Translations under genes and position numbers: made by a program
Shown: positions 9,130-15,055 of the stretch, piece by piece
Layout of the letters: each line of letters opens with the position of its first letter
How positions within the stretch are numbered: position 1 is the first letter of the stretch
NCBI GenBank assembly: GCA_946530505.1
Contig: CAMNAD010000020.1
Coordinates: 1-15,055, forward strand
Length of the DNA: 15,055 nucleotides
Direction of reading: 5' to 3'
Origin: an uncultured Bacteroidales bacterium
GTDB lineage: Bacteria > Bacteroidota > Bacteroidia > Bacteroidales > UBA932
The notes under the pieces: model-generated
What the model saw: only the letters and a program-made list of their open reading frames with translations
Databases searched by the model: none
Told to the model about the DNA's origin: nothing

Positions 9130-10987
9130 TCTGATATCCGTCGCGAAGTGTTGTCTTATGGACCCTGATGGGCTCCTTTCCGAGATTCTCGATAACATAC
9201 TTGCCCATTGAGGCAGGCACGCAGGCTATCTCCATGAAATCAAGGTCAAAGAATCGTTCAGGATGCTCCACGCTGCGTATGCGTATGTGTTCGCCGTCCA
9301 CGAGGGTGAGCACATGGAACTTTTCTCCGCGGGTATCCTGCTCGCAGCATTTCTCAAACTCGAGGCGGCGAAGCGAGATATACATCTGAGGATTCTCGCC
9401 AAGGATGTATTCCTCCCAGCCTTCTCCCTTGTCGGCAAGACGAGGTTCCTGTACTATGTATTCCGTGCTGGCCGGATCGTGGATAACGCTGTGACGGCGG
9501 TCCTGACGCACGTTGAGCTCTCCAAGACGGGTGTGAATGGGGCGCTGCTTTCCGTCAAAGTCGAGGCGGAGGTAATCGTACATCTTGTATGTATAACTGC
9601 CAATGGTCAGCGATCCTATCTCGAGGATGACCTGGTTGCGTCCGCTGGAATGGATGGTGCCTGCAGGCAGCATCACCTGAAGACCGGGCTTGCTCTCTTC
9701 GTAGCTGACGTACTTCATATAGTCGCAGGGCTTGTGCTCGGTGTCAGCGGCCTCGATTTCTTTGAAGAAAGCCGGAATATCGGCATCGTCACGGAAACCG
9801 ATGAATGTCTTTGCCTCGTGGCCGGTGATCACCACGTAGTAACTCTCGTCCTGGCGTCCGAACTCATTGTAGTTCTCAACGTTGAACTTGCCGCCGGAAT
9901 GGCATTGTATGCTCATGTTGCCGGTGGAATGATAGGAATCGTCCCAGTTGAACCGGATGGGGAAATATCCCTTGTACTTCTTAACGCAGGTCTCCCCCAT
10001 CAGGCTGACGCCCTCCTTGTGGACAAAGGAGCAGTAGTTGATGTCGAGAAGTTCTGCACCGGCCTCGACCTGGACGCTGACTTCCATGGGAATGAAGTCG
10101 AAAACCCATGCGGCATTGCGCATCTTTTCCGGAAGATTGCGGAGTTTTTTCATGTATGTTCCGCCCCAGACCCCCTCCAGATAGCAGGGTTTCGCCCTGA
10201 ATGGATACTTCACAAGTTGTGAGCAAATATCCGAAAATGCCTCGAAAGGCATCATCTGAAGTTTTGCACGGTCGTTGTCAAGCACATACCAGTCGAGTGC
10301 GCCCTCCTCAAAAAGGTTCTTGCGGAGTTGCACGGCGTTCTCGAAATCGCAGTAGTAGCAGCGGCGTATGGTGCGATTGATAATACCGGTGTGCTTCTTG
10401 CCAAGGTTGGCATATTCCCCCGCGCGTATGCGCAGCATGGAATTCATAGGAGTCACGTCGAACCAGCACCTGACGTCGTAAAGGCCGCGGAAGGCCTTCA
10501 TCAAACAGCCATATCCGTAGACCGCCACGATCTTGCCGGGTGCTTTCCTGGCAGGGATATCCTTTATAAACGCTTCAGCCTTGGCTGCATCTACGAGTCC
10601 TTCGTATCCACCATGGTATACCTTTCCATAAAGCAACGTCGGGTCTATCTTCGTATCCCAGATGAGCAGAGGGTCGATTATGGAGTCTATCTCCTTCCCG
10701 CTCTTCAGAGTTGTCTCATTGCAGTCGACGCTCTCGAATTCGAGCCCGAGCAGGTCGCATTCGCGGGAGATCAGACTGATGAACAGGTCCCATTTGGCTG
10801 TGGTATAACCGTCGAAGGCAATGATGACACCTTCCTTTTCAGCCTTTTTTGCAAGGCCTGCGACGAACTTCTTTGCGACGGCAGGCGTCCCGCCGGCAAC
10901 TATCGATTCAATTGTATCCTTTTTCAGTTCCGGCCTGTTCACGGCTTTCGTGTCGTGAAAGGGGAACGGGTTGTACATAAAACTCAT
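9116..10987 (-). CDS. Class I mannose-6-phosphate isomerase-like protein with N-terminal degenerate kinase-like domain
   Basis: Encodes 623 residues, well above simple class I PMIs (about 300-400). The C-terminal part, from about 260, is a cupin-type PMI domain: VWGGTYMKKL (273-282) matches the WGG start of the family, and the four metal ligands seem present as Gln361 and His363 (SIQCHSGG), Glu381 (ESYYVV) and His446 (LPAGTIHSSG). Such enzymes interconvert mannose 6-phosphate and fructose 6-phosphate, but the true substrate is not known. Residues about 25-250 resemble the nucleoside/uridine-kinase fold: VIIAFDGYTTAKWDLF (54-69) sits where a P-loop would be, and YGYGCLMKAFRGLYDVRCWFD (157-177, read in two parts) resembles the kinase 'EG..L...LYD..iFvD' strand. 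The P-loop is degenerate, so this half is probably not an ordinary kinase. It starts in a 4-bp ATGA overlap with the isomerase gene; a second ATG lies at 10978. Confidence 0.85.
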   Translation of the reverse strand: MSFMYNPFPFHDTKAVNRPELKKDTIESIVAGGTPAVAKKFVAGLAKKAEKEGVIIAFDGYTTAKWDLFISLISRECDLLGLEFESVDCNETTLKSGKEIDSIIDPLLIWDTKIDPTLLYGKVYHGGYEGLVDAAKAEAFIKDIPARKAPGKIVAVYGYGCLMKAFRGLYDVRCWFDVTPMNSMLRIRAGEYANLGKKHTGIINRTIRRCYYCDFENAVQLRKNLFEEGALDWYVLDNDRAKLQMMPFEAFSDICSQLVKYPFRAKPCYLEGVWGGTYMKKLRNLPEKMRNAAWVFDFIPMEVSVQVEAGAELLDINYCSFVHKEGVSLMGETCVKKYKGYFPIRFNWDDSYHSTGNMSIQCHSGGKFNVENYNEFGRQDESYYVVITGHEAKTFIGFRDDADIPAFFKEIEAADTEHKPCDYMKYVSYEESKPGLQVMLPAGTIHSSGRNQVILEIGSLTIGSYTYKMYDYLRLDFDGKQRPIHTRLGELNVRQDRRHSVIHDPASTEYIVQEPRLADKGEGWEEYILGENPQMYISLRRLEFEKCCEQDTRGEKFHVLTLVDGEHIRIRSVEHPERFFDLDFMEIACVPASMGKYVIENLGKEPIRVHKTTLRDGYQNDPA

Positions 10988-12444
10988 ATCTTGTAGAATT
11001 CAAATCCCATAATTTCAGCCAATGCCTCAAGCTCTGCCGTATAATCACCGTCGACTATCGCATAATGCTGGGTGGCGCCAATCTTGAGTATCTTTTCGAA
11101 TAGTTCCTTCACGGGGACCACCGGTTTGAAAATGGTGTGGCTATAGGTTGCCAGCAGATGCTTCTTGTCGCTTTGAGGGGTATCCTTTTCGGAAAGGCTT
11201 TCCGCCTGGAAGGTAATCAGTTTATACTTGCCATCTTCCTCGTAAAGCCCTGCGACGGTCTTCATTCCCGGGCTTATGCGATACCATGCGAAAGGAGCTC
11301 CGGCATATTTCCAACTGGTCTTGGCAAAACGCACGTCGCGGGAAATCACGACATTGTCCTGCCATTTCGGGTCGTTATGGTCGTTGGGGCCTGCATGGCC
11401 TCCGGCGAAGGTACCGAAATCGTCCTCGATGTGGAAGGGCTCGATGAAATTGACGTTCTTTCCGCTGAGCAGTTTGAGGATGTAAGTGATCAGCCCTGCG
11501 CCTATGTCAGCCTCAGGCACCAGCACGCTGACATTCTCGTTGAACCACCGTGGATAGAACCCCGCACGGCATCCTGCTGTGCGGAAGGTCGCCTGGTCTA
11601 TGTCGTTGTATACATAACAGTCTATATCGTTCTTCTCCGCCATCTTCTTTATGGCAAGCGTAGCCTTGACGCAACCTATGAACTTGTCGTACTCGACATC
11701 CGGCATCATTTTGTATTTCGATGTCAGTTCGTCGGCATAGGCCTTCACCTCATCCTCGCCGAGATTGTCTATTTCGGTGCCGTAGTCGCTATATGGCAGA
11801 TAGTGGATTTCAGGGCCTATCTTGGTGAACAGGTCGTAATTGTCGATATAGGTGCTCCACATCGCCTCGTTCATATTTGCCATCAGTCCGACGTTGGAAC
11901 GGCGCAGCACGCTACGTGTCTTGGCAGCCTTTGCATATACTTTCAGCTTTTCCGTCACTTCATCCCTGTTTCCGAGCACTGTATGCAGGCCCTTGCGCGG
12001 GACTCGCCTGATGCTTCCGGATCCTTCCAGGGACCCTACCAGAGTGCCTGCGCATAGGTAATCCACAAAATCGTCCTCGTCGAGCGTAGTCTCAAAAGTC
12101 ATTCTCGGTTTGGCCACATTGGCAAAGAAGACCGGCACTTCGGGGCAGTCGCGCAGGAATCTGATCCAGGCGAAATCTTCGCTCCAACTGAGGAATTCCG
12201 CATAAACGAAGTCGACTTTCTCGTTGTAGAACAAATCCATGGCTTTCTGTGCATCTTCGCGCTCATAGACTATTCCGGGATCAACAAGATCGAGGAATTC
12301 CATAGTGGCTTTTATTTCTTTCACGGCTTTGTCTTTACGCTCGCCGTACGTACCTCTCTTAGGGCCGTAAAGATTCTTGAAACGGGGCGAAGCTATCAGC
12401 AGCAGTCCTGCCCTGGGTTTCGATGTTTTAATCGATCTGTCCAT
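10984..12444 (-). CDS. L-arabinose/L-fucose isomerase-superfamily protein
   Basis: Encodes 486 residues, close to L-arabinose isomerases (about 500). No signal peptide, so cytoplasmic. The N-terminal about 170 residues form an alpha/beta domain with hydrophobic strands (AGLLLIASP, VDFVYAEFL, VPVFFANV). The four metal/catalytic ligands of AraA (Glu306, Glu333, His350, His450 in E. coli numbering) have good counterparts: Glu311 in PEADIGAG, Glu335 in FIEPFHIED, His350 in AGGHAGPN and His460 in GATQHYAI. Spacing and the flanking YILKLLSG helix fit the fold, so an aldose-ketose isomerase activity is likely. The substrate sugar is not predictable; overall identity to true AraA or FucI looks low. 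The start overlaps the MFS stop by 17 bp and the end overlaps the PMI-like start by 4 bp, arguing for coordinated synthesis with the kinase and second isomerase. Confidence 0.85.
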   Translation of the reverse strand: MDRSIKTSKPRAGLLLIASPRFKNLYGPKRGTYGERKDKAVKEIKATMEFLDLVDPGIVYEREDAQKAMDLFYNEKVDFVYAEFLSWSEDFAWIRFLRDCPEVPVFFANVAKPRMTFETTLDEDDFVDYLCAGTLVGSLEGSGSIRRVPRKGLHTVLGNRDEVTEKLKVYAKAAKTRSVLRRSNVGLMANMNEAMWSTYIDNYDLFTKIGPEIHYLPYSDYGTEIDNLGEDEVKAYADELTSKYKMMPDVEYDKFIGCVKATLAIKKMAEKNDIDCYVYNDIDQATFRTAGCRAGFYPRWFNENVSVLVPEADIGAGLITYILKLLSGKNVNFIEPFHIEDDFGTFAGGHAGPNDHNDPKWQDNVVISRDVRFAKTSWKYAGAPFAWYRISPGMKTVAGLYEEDGKYKLITFQAESLSEKDTPQSDKKHLLATYSHTIFKPVVPVKELFEKILKIGATQHYAIVDGDYTAELEALAEIMGFEFYKI

Positions 12445-13687
12445 TATTCAGTATTTTATCGTAATCTTTTTGATAACAAGCTTTTGCAACAATAAACATC
12501 ACTACTCCGCAAACCGCCCAGATAATCCCGAGCAATGGGAAGGTTGCCGACAGGCTGCCTGCGGATTCCTTCATGGCGCCGAGTATGACAGGGGCAAGGC
12601 TGCCTACAGCAAAACCCGTCATAATCATTGCGCTGGAGCAAGATGCGTGAAGCCTCGCCGGCGTAACATCATAGAGCACGGTGTAGATGTTGGCATCGAA
12701 GAATGCGCGGAAGAATCCCCAACCGGCAAAACATGCATACAGCACCCAGAGGACCTTTGATCCGCCCATGAAAAACAGGAATATCGAACCGAGTATCAGC
12801 CCCGCACCCTGAATATACATACGGAGCTTATGGTCGCGGATGCCGAGTTTGTCGGAGAGGGTTCCAGCCAGCAGCACACCGATGAATGCGGCCACGTATG
12901 TCCAGATCATCGAATGCAGCCCCGCCATCTCCTGATTCTGGCCAAACTCTTCCTGCAGGAAGGCAGGCACCCAGGTCATATAACCCGTGATGACGAAGAT
13001 AAACGCGCTGAAGCCTATGGTGAGCATCAGGGCCGTGGGTGTAGTGAACACCGTCTTGAAGCCGTCCAGCAAACCGGGCTTATTGTCTTTCTCGGGTGTT
13101 TCAAGGGCAGGAGTTTCCGCATCCTTGAGTCTGAGTACCATCACGATGGCCCAGATGACGCCTGCACCGCCGAAGATCAGGAAAGAGTATTTCCATCCCA
13201 GACTGTCGGCAATCTTTCCAGCAAGCCATCCGGCCAGAATGACTCCCACATAGTAGGATGTCTGATGTATCGACATGGCCCTGGCCCGGGTATCGGTGTG
13301 ATACTGGCCCAGCAGCGAATAATTGGCAGGTCCGAAGAAAGCTTCGCCGCCTCCGGTTGCTATGCTGCGCATGAGCACCAGCATCACCACCCCGTTGGCA
13401 AGTCCCGTAAACATTGTCGCTACGCTCCAGAAGAGTATGCTCAAGGTCGTGACCCACTTGCGGCTGAAGCGGTCGCCAGCCCAGCCCCCCAGAGGAACCA
13501 TCAATGCGTAGAAAAGATTGAATACGGTCGCAATGAGGCCCACCGAGGTATCGGTAAGATTCAGAGAATCCCTGATTGCAGGCAGCACCGTATTGAACAC
13601 CTGGCGGTCCGCCTGATTGAGAAGATAAGCCACCCAAAGAAGGGCCAGCACTTCCCATTTATAATATTTGCCGAAACTCTTTTTCAT
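12428..13687 (-). CDS. MFS sugar/organic-anion transporter
   Basis: Encodes 419 residues from ATG at 13687. A TTG at 13708 would add seven residues that fall almost on the predicted transcription start, so ATG is preferred. About twelve hydrophobic segments are seen. The first reads ALLWVAYLLNQADRQVFNTVLP, in the style of anion:cation symporter-type MFS members (NxADRQ), here split as ALLWVAYLLN and QADRQVFNTVLP. The loop motif GGWAGDRFSRKW (67-78) is the MFS motif A, and a repeat of it, LLAGTLSDKLGIRDHK, lies in the second half. The central loop (KDAETPALETPEKDNKP) is cytoplasmic by position. It probably brings a mono- or disaccharide, or a sugar acid, across the inner membrane. It is the first gene of the operon, a PUL position often taken by the inner-membrane importer. 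Substrate not assignable. Confidence 0.92.
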   Translation of the reverse strand: MKKSFGKYYKWEVLALLWVAYLLNQADRQVFNTVLPAIRDSLNLTDTSVGLIATVFNLFYALMVPLGGWAGDRFSRKWVTTLSILFWSVATMFTGLANGVVMLVLMRSIATGGGEAFFGPANYSLLGQYHTDTRARAMSIHQTSYYVGVILAGWLAGKIADSLGWKYSFLIFGGAGVIWAIVMVLRLKDAETPALETPEKDNKPGLLDGFKTVFTTPTALMLTIGFSAFIFVITGYMTWVPAFLQEEFGQNQEMAGLHSMIWTYVAAFIGVLLAGTLSDKLGIRDHKLRMYIQGAGLILGSIFLFFMGGSKVLWVLYACFAGWGFFRAFFDANIYTVLYDVTPARLHASCSSAMIMTGFAVGSLAPVILGAMKESAGSLSATFPLLGIIWAVCGVVMFIVAKACYQKDYDKILNNGQID

Positions 13688-13705
13688 CTGTGGTATACTG
13701 TGGTG

Positions 13706-13737
13706 CAAAAATATATAAAATATCTTGCATTCTCAAA
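13706..13737 (-). promoter_or_regulatory. Putative operon promoter (minus strand)
   Basis: Bacteroides-type primary-sigma promoter read on the minus strand: TTTG at 13737-13734, a 20-base spacer, then TATTTTTG at 13713-13706, which is an exact fit to TAnnTTTG. Transcription would begin near 13700, leaving a leader of roughly 12-15 bases before the MFS ATG at 13687. It is the only good promoter I see for the whole eight-gene operon. Motif match only; no transcription evidence. Confidence 0.55.
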
Positions 13738-13756
13738 TATGTTTTTTGTATTTTTG
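13724..13756 (+). promoter_or_regulatory. Putative promoter of the NAGPA lipoprotein gene
   Basis: Plus-strand CTTG at 13724-13727 (three of four bases of the -33 TTTG), a 21-base spacer, then TATTTTTG at 13749-13756, an exact TAnnTTTG match. Transcription would start near 13763 and give a leader of about 13 bases before ATG 13776. Its upstream half overlaps that of the minus-strand promoter, so the two could compete for polymerase. Confidence 0.5.
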
Positions 13757-13775
13757 CAAAGCAAACGATTTTCCT

Positions 13776-15055
13776 ATGAATATTCTACACTTTTTTGCAC
13801 AGTTCGGCTTTTTTGCCGCAATATTATCTTGCACAGATCCCGGAACAGAAAATAACGGATCCGGCAAACTGTCCTCACCCACCGGACTCATCATCGAGCA
13901 GACCACCGACACCTCCGCAAAATTGAGTTGGACTGCCGATAAAGGCGCGAGGGGCTATTATGTTTTCTGCAAGGCTTCGGAATCCACTTATTACGTTGAC
14001 CCTGCGGCAACGCTCCCTGCCTCAAGCAGCGATTATACATTCGAAGGACTCGAGCAGGGATACTACAGTTTCGGGGTTCAGGCCAGGGCAGACAATGCAG
14101 CCGACAATTCCGAAATAGCCTGGACCTCGCCCATGCGTATCATCAACTATAGCAAGGCCCCGGATGCAAACATCGACGATCTTTCCTACAACCACGCGTT
14201 CCTCAGGGTGAAATACAGCTTCAAGAGGGTTTCTGATACACCGGAAGAGTATGGCATCTGCCTTGGCGGCAGCAAACTGCCCACCATCGACGACGTCGTT
14301 TTCCACGGCCCGGTTCTGAAGAACCTGGCAGCCGAGCATATCATATCTTCCGCTGTTCTTGAATATGGGAAAGAGTATCATGTACGGGCTTTTGTAAAGG
14401 CAGAAGGAGAGTACTGGTACAGTCAGGAATACATTTTTACGATGAAGGATGACACTCAGAAGATCGATCTTGAATGGAAAAAGTTGTCCTTCGACGCACT
14501 TCCCTCTTCCATAGAGGTTTACGAAACCACATCTGCTCTCAACGGCCGCAAATTCCACGCCTGGTATGCTGTTGCGGACTGCACCGGTGACGTTGAATTC
14601 CGTGTTTTGAACCCCTCTTCAAAGGCTACCCTCGAAAAGCAGGCGGAGGCAGAAGGGAACTGCTATGTAATGATCAATGGAGGCATTTTCGGCACAAAGC
14701 ACATAGGTGTCATCTATTCCAAGGGGGAGAAACAGGCATGGAGAAACGAAGTGGACGGCAATTACTGGGGCTACGACGAGAAACTCTACAATATTACCCG
14801 CGCCGTCATCGGCACCGATGCTTCCGGCAAACCTTCCGCTTTCTGGACAAGTGCACCGGATGAGAACCACGTGTTCTTCTACGACAGGCCCATGACCACC
14901 GTGATGGGAGGCTCGCTCTGGCCTGCGGCAGATGAAAACAATCCGGGTCCTGCTCAGGCATGGAATCCGGTGAATGCCATAAGCACCGGTCCTATGGTGC
15001 TCTACAATGGCAAGAATCTGGCAATCCCAGTGAAGAACGACGCAGGTTACTACAT
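13776..15055 (+). CDS. Phosphodiester glycosidase (NAGPA-domain) lipoprotein with N-terminal FN3 domains (C-terminus beyond window)
   Basis: Open from ATG at 13776 to the right edge (426 codons and two bases), so the C-terminus is missing. The signal MNILHFFAQFGFFAAILSC has lipobox ILSC with Cys19 as lipid site, then a Gly/Asn/Ser-rich linker. Residues about 34-118 are a fibronectin-III-like domain (SPTGLIIEQTTDTSAKLSW, GLEQGYYSFGVQA), and about 127-224 a second beta domain ending YHVRAFVKAEGEYWYSQEY. From about 245 the sequence matches the phosphodiester-glycosidase/NAGPA family: VMINGGIFG (298-306), RAVIGTD, and STGPMVLYNGK (403-413). The mammalian member removes GlcNAc from GlcNAc-phospho-mannose; bacterial members are mostly uncharacterised, so cleavage of a sugar phosphodiester is only a family-based guess. 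It is divergent to the operon and shares its 88-bp promoter region, suggesting co-regulation. No in-frame ATG lies upstream. Confidence 0.85.
   Translation, partial: MNILHFFAQFGFFAAILSCTDPGTENNGSGKLSSPTGLIIEQTTDTSAKLSWTADKGARGYYVFCKASESTYYVDPAATLPASSSDYTFEGLEQGYYSFGVQARADNAADNSEIAWTSPMRIINYSKAPDANIDDLSYNHAFLRVKYSFKRVSDTPEEYGICLGGSKLPTIDDVVFHGPVLKNLAAEHIISSAVLEYGKEYHVRAFVKAEGEYWYSQEYIFTMKDDTQKIDLEWKKLSFDALPSSIEVYETTSALNGRKFHAWYAVADCTGDVEFRVLNPSSKATLEKQAEAEGNCYVMINGGIFGTKHIGVIYSKGEKQAWRNEVDGNYWGYDEKLYNITRAVIGTDASGKPSAFWTSAPDENHVFFYDRPMTTVMGGSLWPAADENNPGPAQAWNPVNAISTGPMVLYNGKNLAIPVKNDAGYY

Larger units (their letters stand above)
1..13687 (-). other. Eight-gene PUL operon (MFS to DUF4855)
   Basis: All minus-strand genes are joined by overlaps or very short gaps. 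In order the junctions are: 17-bp overlap, 4-bp ATGA overlap, 14-bp overlap, 19-bp gap, 1-bp TGATG overlap, 12-bp gap, and a TAG-ATG abutment. There is no room for internal promoters with ordinary leaders or for terminators, except possibly inside coding sequence. The order is unusual: inner-membrane import and cytoplasmic sugar conversion come first, then susC/susD and the surface lipoproteins. The operon continues past the left edge, so further genes (possibly glycoside hydrolases) may follow. Confidence 0.8.
13704..13758. repeat. 10-bp perfect inverted repeat spanning the divergent promoters
   Basis: TGCAAAAATA at 13704-13713 and its exact reverse complement TATTTTTGCA at 13749-13758, separated by 35 bases. 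The arms contain the -7 elements of the two divergent promoters, plus two extra bases (GC-A side) beyond what the promoter motif requires. The symmetry is probably mostly due to back-to-back promoters, but the extension makes an operator for a dimeric regulator possible. The full gene-free gap is 13688-13775 and is strongly A/T-rich compared with the flanking genes. Confidence 0.6.

Noticed and set aside
9130..9198. N-terminal extension of the ROK kinase from the ATG at 9198
   Set aside because: The extra 23 residues are Arg/Ser-rich, unlike ROK N-termini, and would overlap the upstream gene by 83 bp; the ATG at 9129 places the DVGGT loop at the normal distance from the start.
9263..10222. 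319-residue open frame on the plus strand
   Set aside because: Lies wholly inside the PMI-like gene on the other strand; the product has no recognisable domain and reads as an antisense shadow.
11137..12057. 306-residue open frame on the plus strand
   Set aside because: Antisense to the isomerase gene, whose metal-ligand motifs establish the real frame.
12830..13855. 341-residue plus-strand frame crossing the divergent promoter gap
   Set aside because: Antisense to the MFS gene and overlaps the start of the NAGPA gene in another frame; its sequence is His/Gln/Arg-rich and motif-free.
14022..14558. 178-residue minus-strand frame
   Set aside because: Antisense to the NAGPA lipoprotein gene, which has a signal peptide, FN3 and NAGPA motifs in the plus frame.

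Overview
The window looks like a polysaccharide-utilisation-type locus (PUL) from a Bacteroidota genome, most likely order Bacteroidales. The evidence is an adjacent SusC/SusD pair, several Bacteroidota-style lipoproteins with xxSC lipoboxes, starts without clear Shine-Dalgarno sequences, and promoter motifs of the Bacteroides primary-sigma type (TTTG / TAnnTTTG). I cannot name the species. No RNA genes, insertion sequences, CRISPR arrays or transcriptional regulators are visible, and no stretch over 300 bases lacks a gene.

Layout. Eight genes run leftward on the minus strand from 13687 to beyond the left edge. In transcription order they are: MFS transporter (13687-12428), L-arabinose/L-fucose-isomerase-type protein (12444-10984), a fusion of a kinase-like domain with a class I mannose-6-phosphate-isomerase domain (10987-9116), ROK-family sugar kinase (9129-8335), SusC-type TonB-dependent transporter (8315-5271), SusD-type lipoprotein (5271-3247), a tandem DUF1735-type surface lipoprotein with a propeller-like C-terminus (3234-1276), and a DUF4855-type lipoprotein (1275 to beyond 1). 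Junctions are extremely tight: overlaps of 17, 4, 14 and 1 bp, gaps of 19 and 12 bp, and one stop codon that directly abuts the next start. This is almost certainly one operon. A single gene faces the other way, a lipoprotein with a phosphodiester-glycosidase (NAGPA) domain that starts at 13776 and runs off the right edge.

The 88-bp gap between the two transcription units holds two divergent promoter-like sequences whose -7 elements form the arms of a perfect 10-bp inverted repeat.

How the parts could work together (inference): surface lipoproteins and the SusCD pair capture and import a glycan fragment, the DUF4855 and NAGPA lipoproteins may process it outside or in the periplasm, the MFS protein moves a released sugar across the inner membrane, and the isomerase, ROK kinase and PMI-like protein convert it to a glycolytic sugar phosphate. 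No classical glycoside hydrolase or polysaccharide lyase is recognisable in the window. The substrate is unknown; the NAGPA domain hints at a phosphodiester-linked or otherwise unusual glycan. The most noteworthy points are the catabolic cassette ahead of susCD in a single operon, the pseudo-kinase/PMI fusion, the ROK kinase without its usual zinc-cysteine motif, and the mirror-image divergent promoter.
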